Counted from the stretch's first letter, positions 1 through 7,974 are shown. The stretch is DNA of 13,610 bases from Bacillota bacterium (GCA_023381095.1 JAMCTO010000062.1:1-13610); one strand, 5' to 3'. Notes: generated by a model from the letters alone, not told the origin. Translations and numbers: made by a program.

Positions 1-910
1 CGTAGTCATCACGTCGTTAGTAAGCTGGTTGCGGGCCTTCCATTCTGAGGTCGGCAGGTAGCCAACATTAATGGTGCCGTTCCGCAAACCCAAAAACTCC
101 GAAGTGGCTGAGGTCTCGTACTGAAAGATAACTTTCTTGAGATTAGAGCGGTGCCCATCGTACTGAGGATTTGGCACAAACGACCAATAGTCATTGGGAA
201 CCATTTGGTCAAAATGATATGGCCCATCAACAACACCGTAGACAGCATTGTTTGGCGAGTTGGCAACCGATTGGATAAAATAAAGTTCCTTGATCATATT
301 GTGAGGATGTCGATTCCACACAAATGAAGGAACCGGGACAATTTGCGCCAGCCCATTATGGATGAACCAATTGGGATTAGCCGGCGTATTCAGAGTGACC
401 ACCACGGTGTCTGCTCCTTTGGCCTGCACACGAGTCCATCGTGTGGGAATTCCCCCCCGATCCCGCTCCACCATAACCCCAAGGAAGATCGGAGGCCCCG
501 GTACTGGTAGCTTGCAAAATATCCCAAGTAAAGACCACGTCTTGGGCTGTCACCGAACGGCCGTCGGACCAATGCCACTTTTGGTTCAGAGTGATGACAT
601 AACGAGTACCTGTCGCATTGGATACCACGTTTGTGGCCAGTGACCGGCTATAGTTAATTCCATCGGTCCTTGAAATGTGAATCAGGGGCACGTACATCAT
701 GACATTCATCTGAAAATTGGAATCTCTATAATCTGCACTCGAAATCACTGGAAACCACCAGTTTGGAGAAGTTTGTGTCGGCAAAGCGATAATTGCCTCG
801 TTAATGGAAGCGGGTGCCGCATTGGGCGAGTTCGATCCGCACCCGACCAAAATGCTGGTGCTGAAACCAAGGGTCGCTCATGCCAAGGCAGACCGGGATA
901 ACCGCGTCAT
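1..910 (-). pseudogene. Peptide/nickel-type ABC transporter substrate-binding lipoprotein (family 5), 5' part, disrupted
   Basis: Extracellular solute-binding protein of family 5 (oligopeptide/dipeptide/nickel type), which would deliver ligand to an ABC importer. The gene runs off the left edge; about 300 of the usual 500-600 codons are present. A start at ATG 908-910 is preceded by GAGGAGA at 921-927. The N-terminus reads MTRLSRSALA, then an in-frame TGA (878-880), then a hydrophobic stretch ending in a lipobox LVGC (Cys codon 839-841). The mature part has the family signature WSDGRSVTAQDVVFTW. A run of seven G (plus-strand C 452-458) then throws the frame; with six G the reading continues as GIPTRWTRVQAKG to the window edge with clear homology-like composition (for example NPNWFIHNGLAQIVPVPS). 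Two independent lesions point to a pseudogene, though sequencing error cannot be excluded for the homopolymer. TGA is a normal stop elsewhere in the window, so recoding is unlikely. Confidence 0.8.
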
Positions 911-1071
911 AGAAATGTTGTCTCCTCTAAGGTGGGAATTCCACTGCATAATTATTCGACATAAATTCCTGAATCTCCCGCGAAAATCGTTCCAGAAATC
1001 AGAAATTGACCAGAACCTCTTTACCCTCTTTTCAGCGATATAGCCTCCAAGCCAAGAATCGCTCGACATCA

Positions 1072-1094
1072 CATACGTTTCTTCCAGACGTATG
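1072..1094. repeat. Perfect 7-bp inverted repeat in the divergent intergenic region
   Basis: CATACGT (1072-1078) and ACGTATG (1088-1094) are perfect inverted copies separated by 9 bases. They lie between the lipoprotein pseudogene and the divergently transcribed Rpn-like gene, just upstream of a possible promoter. It could be an operator for a dimeric regulator or a hairpin; no T run follows on either strand, so a terminator is unlikely. Confidence 0.4.
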
Positions 1095-1101
1095 GCACTA
1101 G

Positions 1102-1131
1102 TTCCGATAAAATGGCATAAGAACCTATAGT
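1102..1131 (+). promoter_or_regulatory. Possible sigma-A-type promoter for the Rpn-like gene
   Basis: TTCCGA (1102-1107) and TATAGT (1126-1131) are separated by 18 bases, about 20 bases before the GTG start at 1153. The -10 matches the consensus well and the -35 only partly, so this is a weak prediction. Confidence 0.3.
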
Positions 1132-1152
1132 ATTTTATAGAGGTGACACATA

Positions 1153-2124
1153 GTGGACGATGCTATTCCCCGGCATGCGAAAGATGTGGTGCAAAAGTTG
1201 ATCTCGGACATCTTCTCCACTACATTAACGAGTTGGTATGGCTTGTCAGATGCTCGTATCGTGGACACTTTACTACCCACAGTACCTACATTAACCGTTC
1301 AAGAACACCTACTGGATCGAGTGTTTTTGACCGACACCGGAGAAATCTTGCACTTGGAGTTTCAGTCTACCCCCGAGGTCGATCTGCGCCGATTTTTGAC
1401 GTACGCAGTGGCGTTGATCAACACGCATAATCGACCCGTGCGCACAGTGGTGGTATATTTATACCCAACAGCCCTGGCACAATCCCGGTTGGAACGCCGG
1501 TCCGTGCAGTATCATGTGGAAAATGTCATGATTGCGGACAAATCGGGACCTACAATTTGGCAACATTTGGCCACTCTAGAACCGCAAGATTGGAGAGACT
1601 CCGACATTCTCGACCTGACCTTTTATCCGTTCATGGATGACGTCCTATCGCGCTCCGACCGGGCCCTTAGGGCCGCAACGTTGGCAACCATTCTTCCCAA
1701 ACCAATGCAGCAACGCGTCGGTGCACTAATTTTAGGACTGACCAGTTCTTTCCTGGATGAGAAGGTGCTAAAATCGATGAAGGAGGTGTTAAAGATGAAC
1801 GACTTAGTGCGAGAACTGGAGGAAGAAGCCATCCAGCATGGATGGAATATAGGGCTTCAGAAGGGGCTTGAACAAGGTCTTCAACAAGGACTCCAACAAG
1901 GACTCCAACAAGGACTCCAACAAGGACTGGAGGAAGGCCACCGCAATGGCGTGTGGACCTCATTGGAGATCTTGATTGGCAGCCGCTTTGGGGACATCCC
2001 TGCAGCGCTTAAGACCACAATGGCCGATCTGACTGAGGCACAGCTGTTAAAGTTAATCCCCCAAATTTTATTGGTTGAGTCCCTAGATAATTTGAAGAAA
2101 ATAGTGGAGCAAAACCTCCAATAG
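1153..2124 (+). CDS. Rpn-family recombination-promoting nuclease / putative transposase-like protein
   Basis: A 323-residue protein with a GTG start and AGAGGTGA ribosome binding site just upstream (1139-1146). The N-terminal half resembles the Rpn/YhgA-like PD-(D/E)XK nuclease group (often annotated as putative transposase or DUF4351-type): D55 followed by a beta-hairpin ending in ILHLEFQ, giving the D...ExQ catalytic pattern (D55, E69, Q71), then a conserved RFLTYAVAL helix and the strand VVVYLYP. The C-terminal third has a highly repetitive GLQQGLQQ stretch (about residues 233-262), a known habit of this family, then a conserved-looking tail. Proteins of this group act on DNA and some promote RecA-independent recombination; the particular role here is unknown. 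It stands alone, divergent from the lipoprotein pseudogene and convergent with the formimidoyltransferase gene. Confidence 0.75.
   Translation: MDDAIPRHAKDVVQKLISDIFSTTLTSWYGLSDARIVDTLLPTVPTLTVQEHLLDRVFLTDTGEILHLEFQSTPEVDLRRFLTYAVALINTHNRPVRTVVVYLYPTALAQSRLERRSVQYHVENVMIADKSGPTIWQHLATLEPQDWRDSDILDLTFYPFMDDVLSRSDRALRAATLATILPKPMQQRVGALILGLTSSFLDEKVLKSMKEVLKMNDLVRELEEEAIQHGWNIGLQKGLEQGLQQGLQQGLQQGLQQGLEEGHRNGVWTSLEILIGSRFGDIPAALKTTMADLTEAQLLKLIPQILLVESLDNLKKIVEQNLQ
1849..1938 (+). repeat. 12-bp tandem repeat encoding GLQQ units inside the Rpn-like gene
   Basis: The unit CAAGGACTCCAA recurs with 12-bp period from 1873; units at 1885, 1897 and 1909 are identical, the flanking ones (1849-1884 and 1921-1938) are diverged. 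The period is a multiple of three, so copy-number change would add or remove four residues (Q-G-L-Q) without breaking the frame. The peptide is glutamine- and glycine-rich and probably helical or coiled. Confidence 0.9.
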
Positions 2125-2374
2125 ACCGTCACAAGTTGAGAAGGAACCGCTGTTATATAATCCGATAGCTCACAATGAGTCTAATCATCTGGACGATTAA
2201 GGGGATGGGCATCGGCACATAAAATGCGCTGATAATATAAAGAGTATCTCTCGCTCATACAGTTCATACACGGCCCTTTTTTGCCAGCCTCGTCCTAAAC
2301 CACCATGGGTTCAGATGTTGGAGGTCGGCGCGTGGCGCCAATGCAAGAACACCAGCGAAACTTCTCTTAGCAGC

Positions 2375-3325
2375 TCAGTTTTTCTCATCTTCGAAAGCAT
2401 TACCACGTTTTTTAGACGAAATGCCCTTTGCCGGGATAAATTCTTCACCCGCAAGAGCCAGTTCCACAATGTGTGAGGCATCAAAGTCTGGAATCTGCAA
2501 GTAGTAGCGCATAGCATCAACCACCGCTTGTGCTGGAAGAAATCCAATAAGTTCCGAGTACGCCAACAGGACCCCGAAGCGCGCTGCCTCTCGCCGGACC
2601 AACTCGACCGCTTGAGGTAAAGTGGTTTTGGGGTAGTCTACTAAGTTCATCGAGACCTGGACACGCCCCCGTAGCACCGTGTCCATAGCAAGCGCCTTGA
2701 CGCCGATTAACCCTCCGCTCGATCCCCGAACCGCCTTGGCTATTGCCCGGGCAACAGCAAGATCCGATGTGTTTAAAAACACGTTGAACGCAATCAAAGG
2801 CCAGCGAGCGCCAATAACAGTTGCTCCCGCAGTAGGATGCGGCATGGCTCCGCCAAAATCTGGTGGATCATGTTTCATGCGTTTAATCAACCCTTCGAAT
2901 TGTCCCCGTCGCACATCAGCTAAATTCTTATGCTCGGGTTTGGTGGCGGCTTGTTCGTAGAGATAGACGGGCACCTTTAATTGTGTAGCGACCAGCTCTC
3001 CCAATTGCCGGGCCAAGTCTATAGCATAACTCATAGGAGTTTGACCGAGGGGCACCAAGGGTACCACATCAACCGCACCCAACCGAGGGTGAGTGCCTTG
3101 CTGCTGTGTTAAGTCAATGGTTGAAATGGCCACTTCGATAGCGCGAAACAACGCTTCAACTACACGGTCACCTTCCCCAGCAATGGTTAGAACCGATCGG
3201 TTATGATCGCCATCTCCTTCAAATCCCAACACTTTTACGCCTTCTATTGAGGCTGCCTGCAAAATCCGATCCAGCGTCGCTAGGTTTTGTCCCTCGGAAA
3301 AGTTGGGAATCGATTCAACCCACAT
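2375..3325 (-). CDS. Glutamate formimidoyltransferase (stand-alone FTCD transferase)
   Basis: A 316-residue enzyme that transfers the formimino group of N-formimino-L-glutamate to tetrahydrofolate, the final step of one histidine-degradation route. The N-terminus VESIPNFSEG is the family hallmark; the segment THPRLGAVDVVPLVPL contains the expected catalytic His (H79), and DGDHNRSV gives a second conserved His (H41). Length matches transferase-only proteins; there is no cyclodeaminase domain. I chose ATG 3323-3325 rather than an upstream ATG at 3388 because the family begins at this Met and AAGGAG lies at proper distance. The start overlaps the end of the oxidoreductase gene by 11 bases, so translation is probably coupled. 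No hutH, hutU or hutI is visible nearby, so its substrate source is not shown by context. Confidence 0.9.
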   Translation of the reverse strand: MWVESIPNFSEGQNLATLDRILQAASIEGVKVLGFEGDGDHNRSVLTIAGEGDRVVEALFRAIEVAISTIDLTQQQGTHPRLGAVDVVPLVPLGQTPMSYAIDLARQLGELVATQLKVPVYLYEQAATKPEHKNLADVRRGQFEGLIKRMKHDPPDFGGAMPHPTAGATVIGARWPLIAFNVFLNTSDLAVARAIAKAVRGSSGGLIGVKALAMDTVLRGRVQVSMNLVDYPKTTLPQAVELVRREAARFGVLLAYSELIGFLPAQAVVDAMRYYLQIPDFDASHIVELALAGEEFIPAKGISSKKRGNAFEDEKN

Positions 3326-5333
3326 CGTCAGCCGCTCCTTCTCTGGTAATGTCCACTCGCGTGCTGTAAAACGTTGCGCCGCCGCCAATGTCGGAAATAC
3401 GCGCGGGCGTTAATTGATTAATGTTGGTGCCATCAGCCGAATGATTCCAACGCACTGCATAACTTACTACGGTGCCCCGGGGAGGCACCCGACTAATACG
3501 AACCTTGGCTTTCGTGGTTCCCCGCTGGTTAAGGATCCGGACCCACTCTCCGTCGTTCCAGGCTTCAGCGTCAGCATCGAAAGGATTCACTAACAGTTCG
3601 GGATCGGGCAGTCGACGCTGGAAACTTTCAAGGTTGGCAAAGCTGGATTTAATAGTTTCTCGGCGGGATGGGCTCAAAAGAAAGTACTTCCCTGTCTCCC
3701 CACCAAAACTGCGGTTTCCGCCAATAGGTTCCATATGAATCCGCCCATCAAGAGTATTGATCCGAGTGTCTATAAATGGCCGCGTTTCTTCGCTAATTCT
3801 CACTTTTTGCACAGGGTTTTCATAAAGCGATTCAAGAGTAATCCCGGTTAGGTAAGGATGGTCAGTATCTAAAGCGGTTCGGATCAAATCGGCATCCGAT
3901 TCTTGAAATGCCGGATCCTCAAGGTGCATTGCTTTGGCTAAGCGCCGAAACAACTCTGTATTGGCTACTGACTCTCCAGCCGGCGGTCCCCCGGGGATGT
4001 TCAGTTGTACATAACGATGCCAATAAGATAGGTGCAGGTCGAGCACCTCCATCGAAAGGGCTGCTGGCAATACGTAATCCGCATAACGCGCCGTATCCGT
4101 CATCATTTGTTCATGAACGACAAGAAACAAATCCTTTCGAGACAATCCCCGCAGCACCTTAGCTTGCTCGGGCGCAGTAGCGGCTGGATTCGCGTTATAT
4201 ACTACCAACGCCTGAGTCGATCCATCTTCCAATGCTATACCCAATTCCACCATATTTACCGTTCGGGACTGACCCAAAGCCAAATCGGGACGATGAATTC
4301 CTTGCCAGTTAAGAGGGAACGCGTCACTGTTGCTCAACAACAATCCCCCGGAGGTATCTTTCCATGCGCCGGTTAGAACAGCCAATGACGCTACCGCCCA
4401 GACCGCCCATGCGGAATTGGTTTGACGTTGCATGCCAAACCCGGGACGGATTAAGAGAGGCCGAATTTGCGCTATGTCTAATGCTAGTTCTTCGATGGCA
4501 GCTGGCGAAATCCCACAGTGCCAAGCCGCAGTCTCCAAGGACCACGGTTCCGCAGCGTCACGATAAGCGGCAAATCCTGCCGTATATTGCTCTACAAAAT
4601 TCTGGTCATACAATTCATGATGGATTAGGTAACGCCCCAACGCCAATGCCAGTATAGCGTCGCTGTTGGGTGTCAGCGGCAAGTGACGATGATATCGGAC
4701 AGCTGTTTCTGTATTCAAAGGGTCAATGGTCCAAATTTTGGCCCCATTCTTTTGAGCGTGATCCAGTAGCGGGATTTGATGAACATTGGTCGCCATGGGA
4801 TTGGCACCCCACAGCACAATCATTTGGGCTTGAGGAATTTGTTCCGGATCTGGGCCTAACCGCTGACCAAACATCTGTCGCAATACGTAGTTTGCCGACG
4901 CCGTGCAAATGGTACGGTCCAGGTTGGCAGCGCCAATCGCCGCAAAAAATCTGCGATCCATGGACCCCTCACTTAGCACTCCCATATTGCCAGCAAAGCT
5001 ATAGGGCAAAATAGCGTCTCCTCCGAATCTATCGATGACATGACCAAGCCTATCGGCGATGTCTCGCAGCGCAGCATCCCAGGTAACCCGTTTAAATTGG
5101 CCCGCGCCTTTGACCCCTGTACGTTTCAGTGGGTACAGTACGCGGTCTGGATGATTCACCCGCTCCAGATAGCGATTGACTTTAAAACATAGAAAGCCTT
5201 GAGTTATGGGATGGTCTGTTTGGCCTTGAATACGATAAATCTGACCGTCCTTCCACTCAATTTCCATCCCGCAGGTATCATAGCAATCGTGGGGACAAAC
5301 TCCATGAACCAAAATCTGGTGTGTGTCGCTCAT
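3315..5333 (-). CDS. Molybdopterin-dependent oxidoreductase (formate-dehydrogenase-like, BisC/YyaE-type)
   Basis: A 672-residue member of the DMSO-reductase superfamily. At the N-terminus C13, C17, C21 and C49 form the [4Fe-4S] pattern C-x3-C-x3-C-x27-C, followed by K51 (the electron-relay Lys position). The segment DRTICTAS places Cys143 where formate dehydrogenases carry the Mo-ligating Cys/Sec. WGANPMATNVH (175-185) is the molybdopterin-binding loop. The C-terminal part from about residue 550 is the dinucleotide-binding domain ending in DIGGGATFYSTRVDI. No Tat signal is present, so it is cytoplasmic. Size and layout resemble the poorly characterised B. subtilis YyaE group rather than a classic FdhF. 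Ribosome binding site GGGAG precedes ATG 5331-5333. It lies 57 bases after the peptidase gene and overlaps the formimidoyltransferase start, indicating one transcript. The substrate cannot be read from sequence; formate or another small carbon compound is a guess. Confidence 0.88.
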   Translation of the reverse strand: MSDTHQILVHGVCPHDCYDTCGMEIEWKDGQIYRIQGQTDHPITQGFLCFKVNRYLERVNHPDRVLYPLKRTGVKGAGQFKRVTWDAALRDIADRLGHVIDRFGGDAILPYSFAGNMGVLSEGSMDRRFFAAIGAANLDRTICTASANYVLRQMFGQRLGPDPEQIPQAQMIVLWGANPMATNVHQIPLLDHAQKNGAKIWTIDPLNTETAVRYHRHLPLTPNSDAILALALGRYLIHHELYDQNFVEQYTAGFAAYRDAAEPWSLETAAWHCGISPAAIEELALDIAQIRPLLIRPGFGMQRQTNSAWAVWAVASLAVLTGAWKDTSGGLLLSNSDAFPLNWQGIHRPDLALGQSRTVNMVELGIALEDGSTQALVVYNANPAATAPEQAKVLRGLSRKDLFLVVHEQMMTDTARYADYVLPAALSMEVLDLHLSYWHRYVQLNIPGGPPAGESVANTELFRRLAKAMHLEDPAFQESDADLIRTALDTDHPYLTGITLESLYENPVQKVRISEETRPFIDTRINTLDGRIHMEPIGGNRSFGGETGKYFLLSPSRRETIKSSFANLESFQRRLPDPELLVNPFDADAEAWNDGEWVRILNQRGTTKAKVRISRVPPRGTVVSYAVRWNHSADGTNINQLTPARISDIGGGATFYSTRVDITREGAADDVG

Positions 5334-5390
5334 CTTAAAAAAGCTCCCAACAAAACATATTTCCTACATTATAGCTCTCGGGGCATAACA

Positions 5391-6449
5391 CTAATCAAAC
5401 ACGTAGGGAAACTCATTGGGATCAAAAGCAACCAAGCTATGGCCATCCCGCCCAACAACCGTGGTGGCTTCCAATAACGCATTCAACACCGCTTCTTCGG
5501 TGGCCTCAATCGCAGCGTCGAATAACCGATTAATTAAGGGAATGCGTTCCGACGTCTGCCCGTCGATAATATAGCCTACCTCATGGTCGGATTGGTTTCG
5601 AGGAAACCGCATTGCCGTACTAAATGCCAGGAATATCTCCCCGCTAGAATCATTGGCCGCGGACCCAGTACGGGCTAAACCGAGTCCCATGCGTTTTGCC
5701 AATCTGGACAATTGGTGAGGTAAAAGAGGTGCATCGGTGGCCACCACGCCGATGCAAGAACCCTCCCGCCCTGTGCGGGACGTCCCTTCCAGTGCCAATC
5801 CAATAGGTCGGCCCCGCACAATTAGTTGATGTCGGCGTCCGAAATTGGTATTCACCAAAACCCCCAACGTAAATGCTCGGCCTCTTTCTTCTACAACGCG
5901 CGACGCGGTGCCAATCCCACCTTTGAATTCAAACAGCTGCATTCCGGTCCCGGCTCCTACCGATCCTTCGACGACAGGACCAGACGACATTGCGGAAAAA
6001 GCCTGGGAAAATGCCTCAATCGACAAGGCAGGTCCCCGGTTGTCATTTAAATAGCCGTCATCACATTCGGCAACCACGGGAATTGCCAGGTCAAACTCCC
6101 CGATCTTCGGATCAATTCTGGTTAAATATTGAGTGGCCGCCTCAATACCACTGGAAAGACTACGCGTGCCGGTTAGCACAATAGGAGAACCAAGCAGCCC
6201 CCATTCGTCAATCGTCGTCCTCCCTATCATCACCCCATAACCGTTTAACACGGCCGTGCCCGCGTACACCCGCTCCCAAGCCAAATTGCCTTGGTGGGGA
6301 AAAATTACGGTCACACCACTTCGCCGAACCGTCGGATTGTCTTCAATTACTGAAACTTGGCCAACGCTGACACCAGGCACATCGGTAATGGCATTATATC
6401 GCCCAGTGGGTAAATACCCTACTGCTGTCCCGAACTCTCGTAATCGCAT
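5391..6449 (-). CDS. P1-family peptidase (DmpA / beta-peptidyl aminopeptidase-like)
   Basis: A 352-residue self-processing N-terminal nucleophile-type hydrolase. DmpA/BapA relatives release N-terminal L-, D- or beta-amino acids from small peptides and amides. Family blocks are visible: YNAITDVPGVSVGQ near the N-terminus, GSVGAGTGMQLFEFKGGIGTAS (split: GSVGAGTGM 162-170 and FKGGIGTAS 175-183), NTNFGRR, and GREGSCIGVVATDAPLLPHQ. The Gly230-Ser231 bond in the last block matches the autocleavage site, with Ser231 the new N-terminal nucleophile of the small subunit. I start at ATG 6447-6449 (MRLREFGTAVGY), which has AGGAGG five bases upstream; an in-frame ATG at 6497 has no such site. No signal peptide, so cytoplasmic. 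It is first in the minus-strand cassette with the oxidoreductase and formimidoyltransferase and is divergent from the serine operon. Confidence 0.9.
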   Translation of the reverse strand: MRLREFGTAVGYLPTGRYNAITDVPGVSVGQVSVIEDNPTVRRSGVTVIFPHQGNLAWERVYAGTAVLNGYGVMIGRTTIDEWGLLGSPIVLTGTRSLSSGIEAATQYLTRIDPKIGEFDLAIPVVAECDDGYLNDNRGPALSIEAFSQAFSAMSSGPVVEGSVGAGTGMQLFEFKGGIGTASRVVEERGRAFTLGVLVNTNFGRRHQLIVRGRPIGLALEGTSRTGREGSCIGVVATDAPLLPHQLSRLAKRMGLGLARTGSAANDSSGEIFLAFSTAMRFPRNQSDHEVGYIIDGQTSERIPLINRLFDAAIEATEEAVLNALLEATTVVGRDGHSLVAFDPNEFPYVFD

Positions 6450-6517
6450 TTTGTCCTCCTCGCTTTCACTGCCAAAACATTCCTGGCAAATCGCCACAAA
6501 TTGTTTCGATTTAGTTC

Positions 6518-6546
6518 TTTACACCGTCTTGTCTTCTTGGTATTAT
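6518..6546 (+). promoter_or_regulatory. Promoter of the serine T-box operon
   Basis: TTTACA (6518-6523) and TATTAT (6541-6546) each match the housekeeping consensus at five of six positions and are exactly 17 bases apart. The predicted transcript start, near 6553, falls just before the first stem of the T-box leader. Confidence 0.75.
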
Positions 6547-6552
6547 GACGCA

Positions 6553-6773
6553 AATGGCTCATGAACGGGAAGAGCCGGGTGGTTCAAGAGAAAGTCGGGA
6601 ATGATGGAAACCGACGGACTGCCCGAACCCGATTCCACCCGGGAGGCTATCAGCGAAGAGTTGATCGCAGTCCTGCGTTAAAGGCATCAAGTGGGTATCC
6701 AATGCGCCGGATATCAACTAGGGTGGCACCGCGGTTATTACCGTCCCTAACGACAGGGGCGTTTTTATTTTTT
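6553..6773 (+). ncRNA. T-box riboswitch leader, serine-specific
   Basis: The consensus T-box AGGGTGGCACCGCGG is at 6720-6734. The variable base after UGG is C6727, which would pair with a G discriminator, as in bacterial tRNA-Ser. Stem I can be drawn as CCGGGT (6575-6580) with ACCCGG (6637-6642) and GTCGGG (6594-6599) with CCCGAT (6628-6633), leaving TCC (6634-6636), a serine codon, unpaired exactly between the two 3' strands: the expected specifier place. Stem III is GGTATCC (6694-6700) with GGATATC (6709-6715). A terminator follows. Uncharged tRNA-Ser should stabilise the antiterminator and allow transcription of the aminotransferase and serA. The T-box class is certain; the exact specifier rests on my hand fold. 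Confidence 0.93.
6742..6773 (+). terminator. Regulated intrinsic terminator of the T-box
   Basis: CGTCCCT (6742-6748) pairs with AGGGGCG (6755-6761), one G-U included, followed by five T, A and six T. The CCCT half can instead pair with the AGGG of the T-box, giving the mutually exclusive antiterminator. Confidence 0.9.
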
Positions 6774-6828
6774 GCGGATCAGTGTGGGCTTTTCAAAACT
6801 CATCAACTGTTGTCAGGAGGCTATGCCA

Positions 6829-7962
6829 ATGTTTTCACCCCAGATCCTACTGCCCGGACCTACGCCGATCCCTGAAGCTGTCCAAAAAGCTATGCTCACA
6901 TCAATGTCTGACCATCGAGGCGCTTTATTTGCGCCAGTGGTAGAACGAGTTCAACACCGGCTTGCCGATCTACTGCAGTTAGAAGAGGAAGGTGCCGTAG
7001 CCGTCATTCCCGCTAGCGGCACGGGCGCTTTAGAGGCAGCGGTGCAAAACTTTTTTCGCCCAGGTCAGCGTATTTTATCCGTATCGACCGGAGCCTTTGG
7101 GGATCGCTTTGCCAAGGTGGCTGAGAGTCATGGGTTGCTGGTCGATGATCTTCCCTTCCCCTGGGGACAACCTTTTTCCCCTCATGACGTGATGGATCGG
7201 CTCCGGAACAATTCCTATGTCGGAATATTAGTGACCCAAAATGAGACATCCACCGGCGTATTAAATCCCATTAAGGAGTTGGCTCAACTGCTGAGCACAA
7301 TTCCCCCTGAGACCCGTCCACTCTATATCGTAGACAGCATTAGCGGGGTCCCATCGGTACCGATGCGGATGAAAGATTGGGGCATCGATGTGGTGTTAGC
7401 AGCTAGCCAAAAGGGTTTCATGTGCCCCCCGGGGTTAGCCATTGTTGCAGCAGGCGGCCACGCCCGGGAACTTTCCCAAAAAATATCCGGCCGCACCTAT
7501 TATTTTGACCTGGCGCCATACTTTCAAGGTCAGTTGCCATATACTCCAGCCGTCTCCCTATGGTATGGACTGGACGCGGCTCTCGCTTTGTTAACGGAAG
7601 AAGGCACTGAGGCACGGTATGCGCGCCATCGCATCATGGCACATATGGCGGCCGCGTTTGCCGCGGCAGTCGGTTGGACCCCTATTGTCGCATCTAAGTA
7701 CGCTTCGCCAACGGTCACTGCGATCCGTCTAGACCCGGGACAAAATCCTCAACAATTGAGGCAACAGGTGTTCCGTGCAGGTCTGCAAATTGCAGGCGGA
7801 ATGGGGCCTTGGCATCATGATGTCGTACGCATCGGACACGTCGGAGCGGTATCTCCCGCCATGTTATATAGCGGGCTCGGTATCATCGCGCATTTTGCGG
7901 CACAAGCCGAATCCGGATTGAACGCTGCCTGGGAAGTCTGGCACAATCACATCACAATTTGA
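6829..7962 (+). CDS. Class V aminotransferase (serine/alanine-glyoxylate type; probable phosphoserine transaminase role)
   Basis: A 377-residue PLP enzyme of fold type I. ASGTGALEA (62-70) is the PLP-phosphate loop, Asp169 in YIVDSISG contacts the pyridine nitrogen, and Lys195 in SQKGFMCPPGL is the Schiff-base lysine. The sequence resembles alanine-glyoxylate / serine-pyruvate aminotransferases (PucG-like) rather than classical SerC. Its place behind a serine T-box and 12 bases ahead of serA argues that it makes phosphoserine from 3-phosphohydroxypyruvate, as proposed for serA-linked class V enzymes in other bacteria. Of two close ATGs, 6829 lies eight bases after AGGAGG (6815-6820), whereas 6823 is only two away, so 6829 is preferred. 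A direct serine-glyoxylate or alanine-glyoxylate activity remains possible. Regulated by transcription antitermination. Confidence 0.88.
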   Translation: MFSPQILLPGPTPIPEAVQKAMLTSMSDHRGALFAPVVERVQHRLADLLQLEEEGAVAVIPASGTGALEAAVQNFFRPGQRILSVSTGAFGDRFAKVAESHGLLVDDLPFPWGQPFSPHDVMDRLRNNSYVGILVTQNETSTGVLNPIKELAQLLSTIPPETRPLYIVDSISGVPSVPMRMKDWGIDVVLAASQKGFMCPPGLAIVAAGGHARELSQKISGRTYYFDLAPYFQGQLPYTPAVSLWYGLDAALALLTEEGTEARYARHRIMAHMAAAFAAAVGWTPIVASKYASPTVTAIRLDPGQNPQQLRQQVFRAGLQIAGGMGPWHHDVVRIGHVGAVSPAMLYSGLGIIAHFAAQAESGLNAAWEVWHNHITI

Positions 7963-7974
7963 GGAGGCCTAACC

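Noticed and set aside
878..880. TGA in the lipoprotein signal peptide read as Trp or selenocysteine
   Set aside because: TGA ends several intact genes here, and a signal peptide is no place for selenocysteine; no SECIS-like hairpin was evident.
1873..1932. Short direct repeats that could suggest a CRISPR array
   Set aside because: Units are contiguous with no spacers, only 12 bp long, and lie inside a coding frame.
1667..1963. Minus-strand open frame with GVLV repeats opposite the Rpn-like gene
   Set aside because: It is the antisense image of the 12-bp repeat; no ribosome binding site or family likeness.
2327..2339. GGCGC-GTG-GCGCC hairpin as terminator of the formimidoyltransferase gene
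   Set aside because: The stem is only five pairs with a three-base loop and no T run follows on either strand.
2125..2374. Possible small gene or RNA between the Rpn-like and formimidoyltransferase genes
   Set aside because: No open frame with a ribosome binding site and no convincing structured RNA; I see only spacer between convergent genes.
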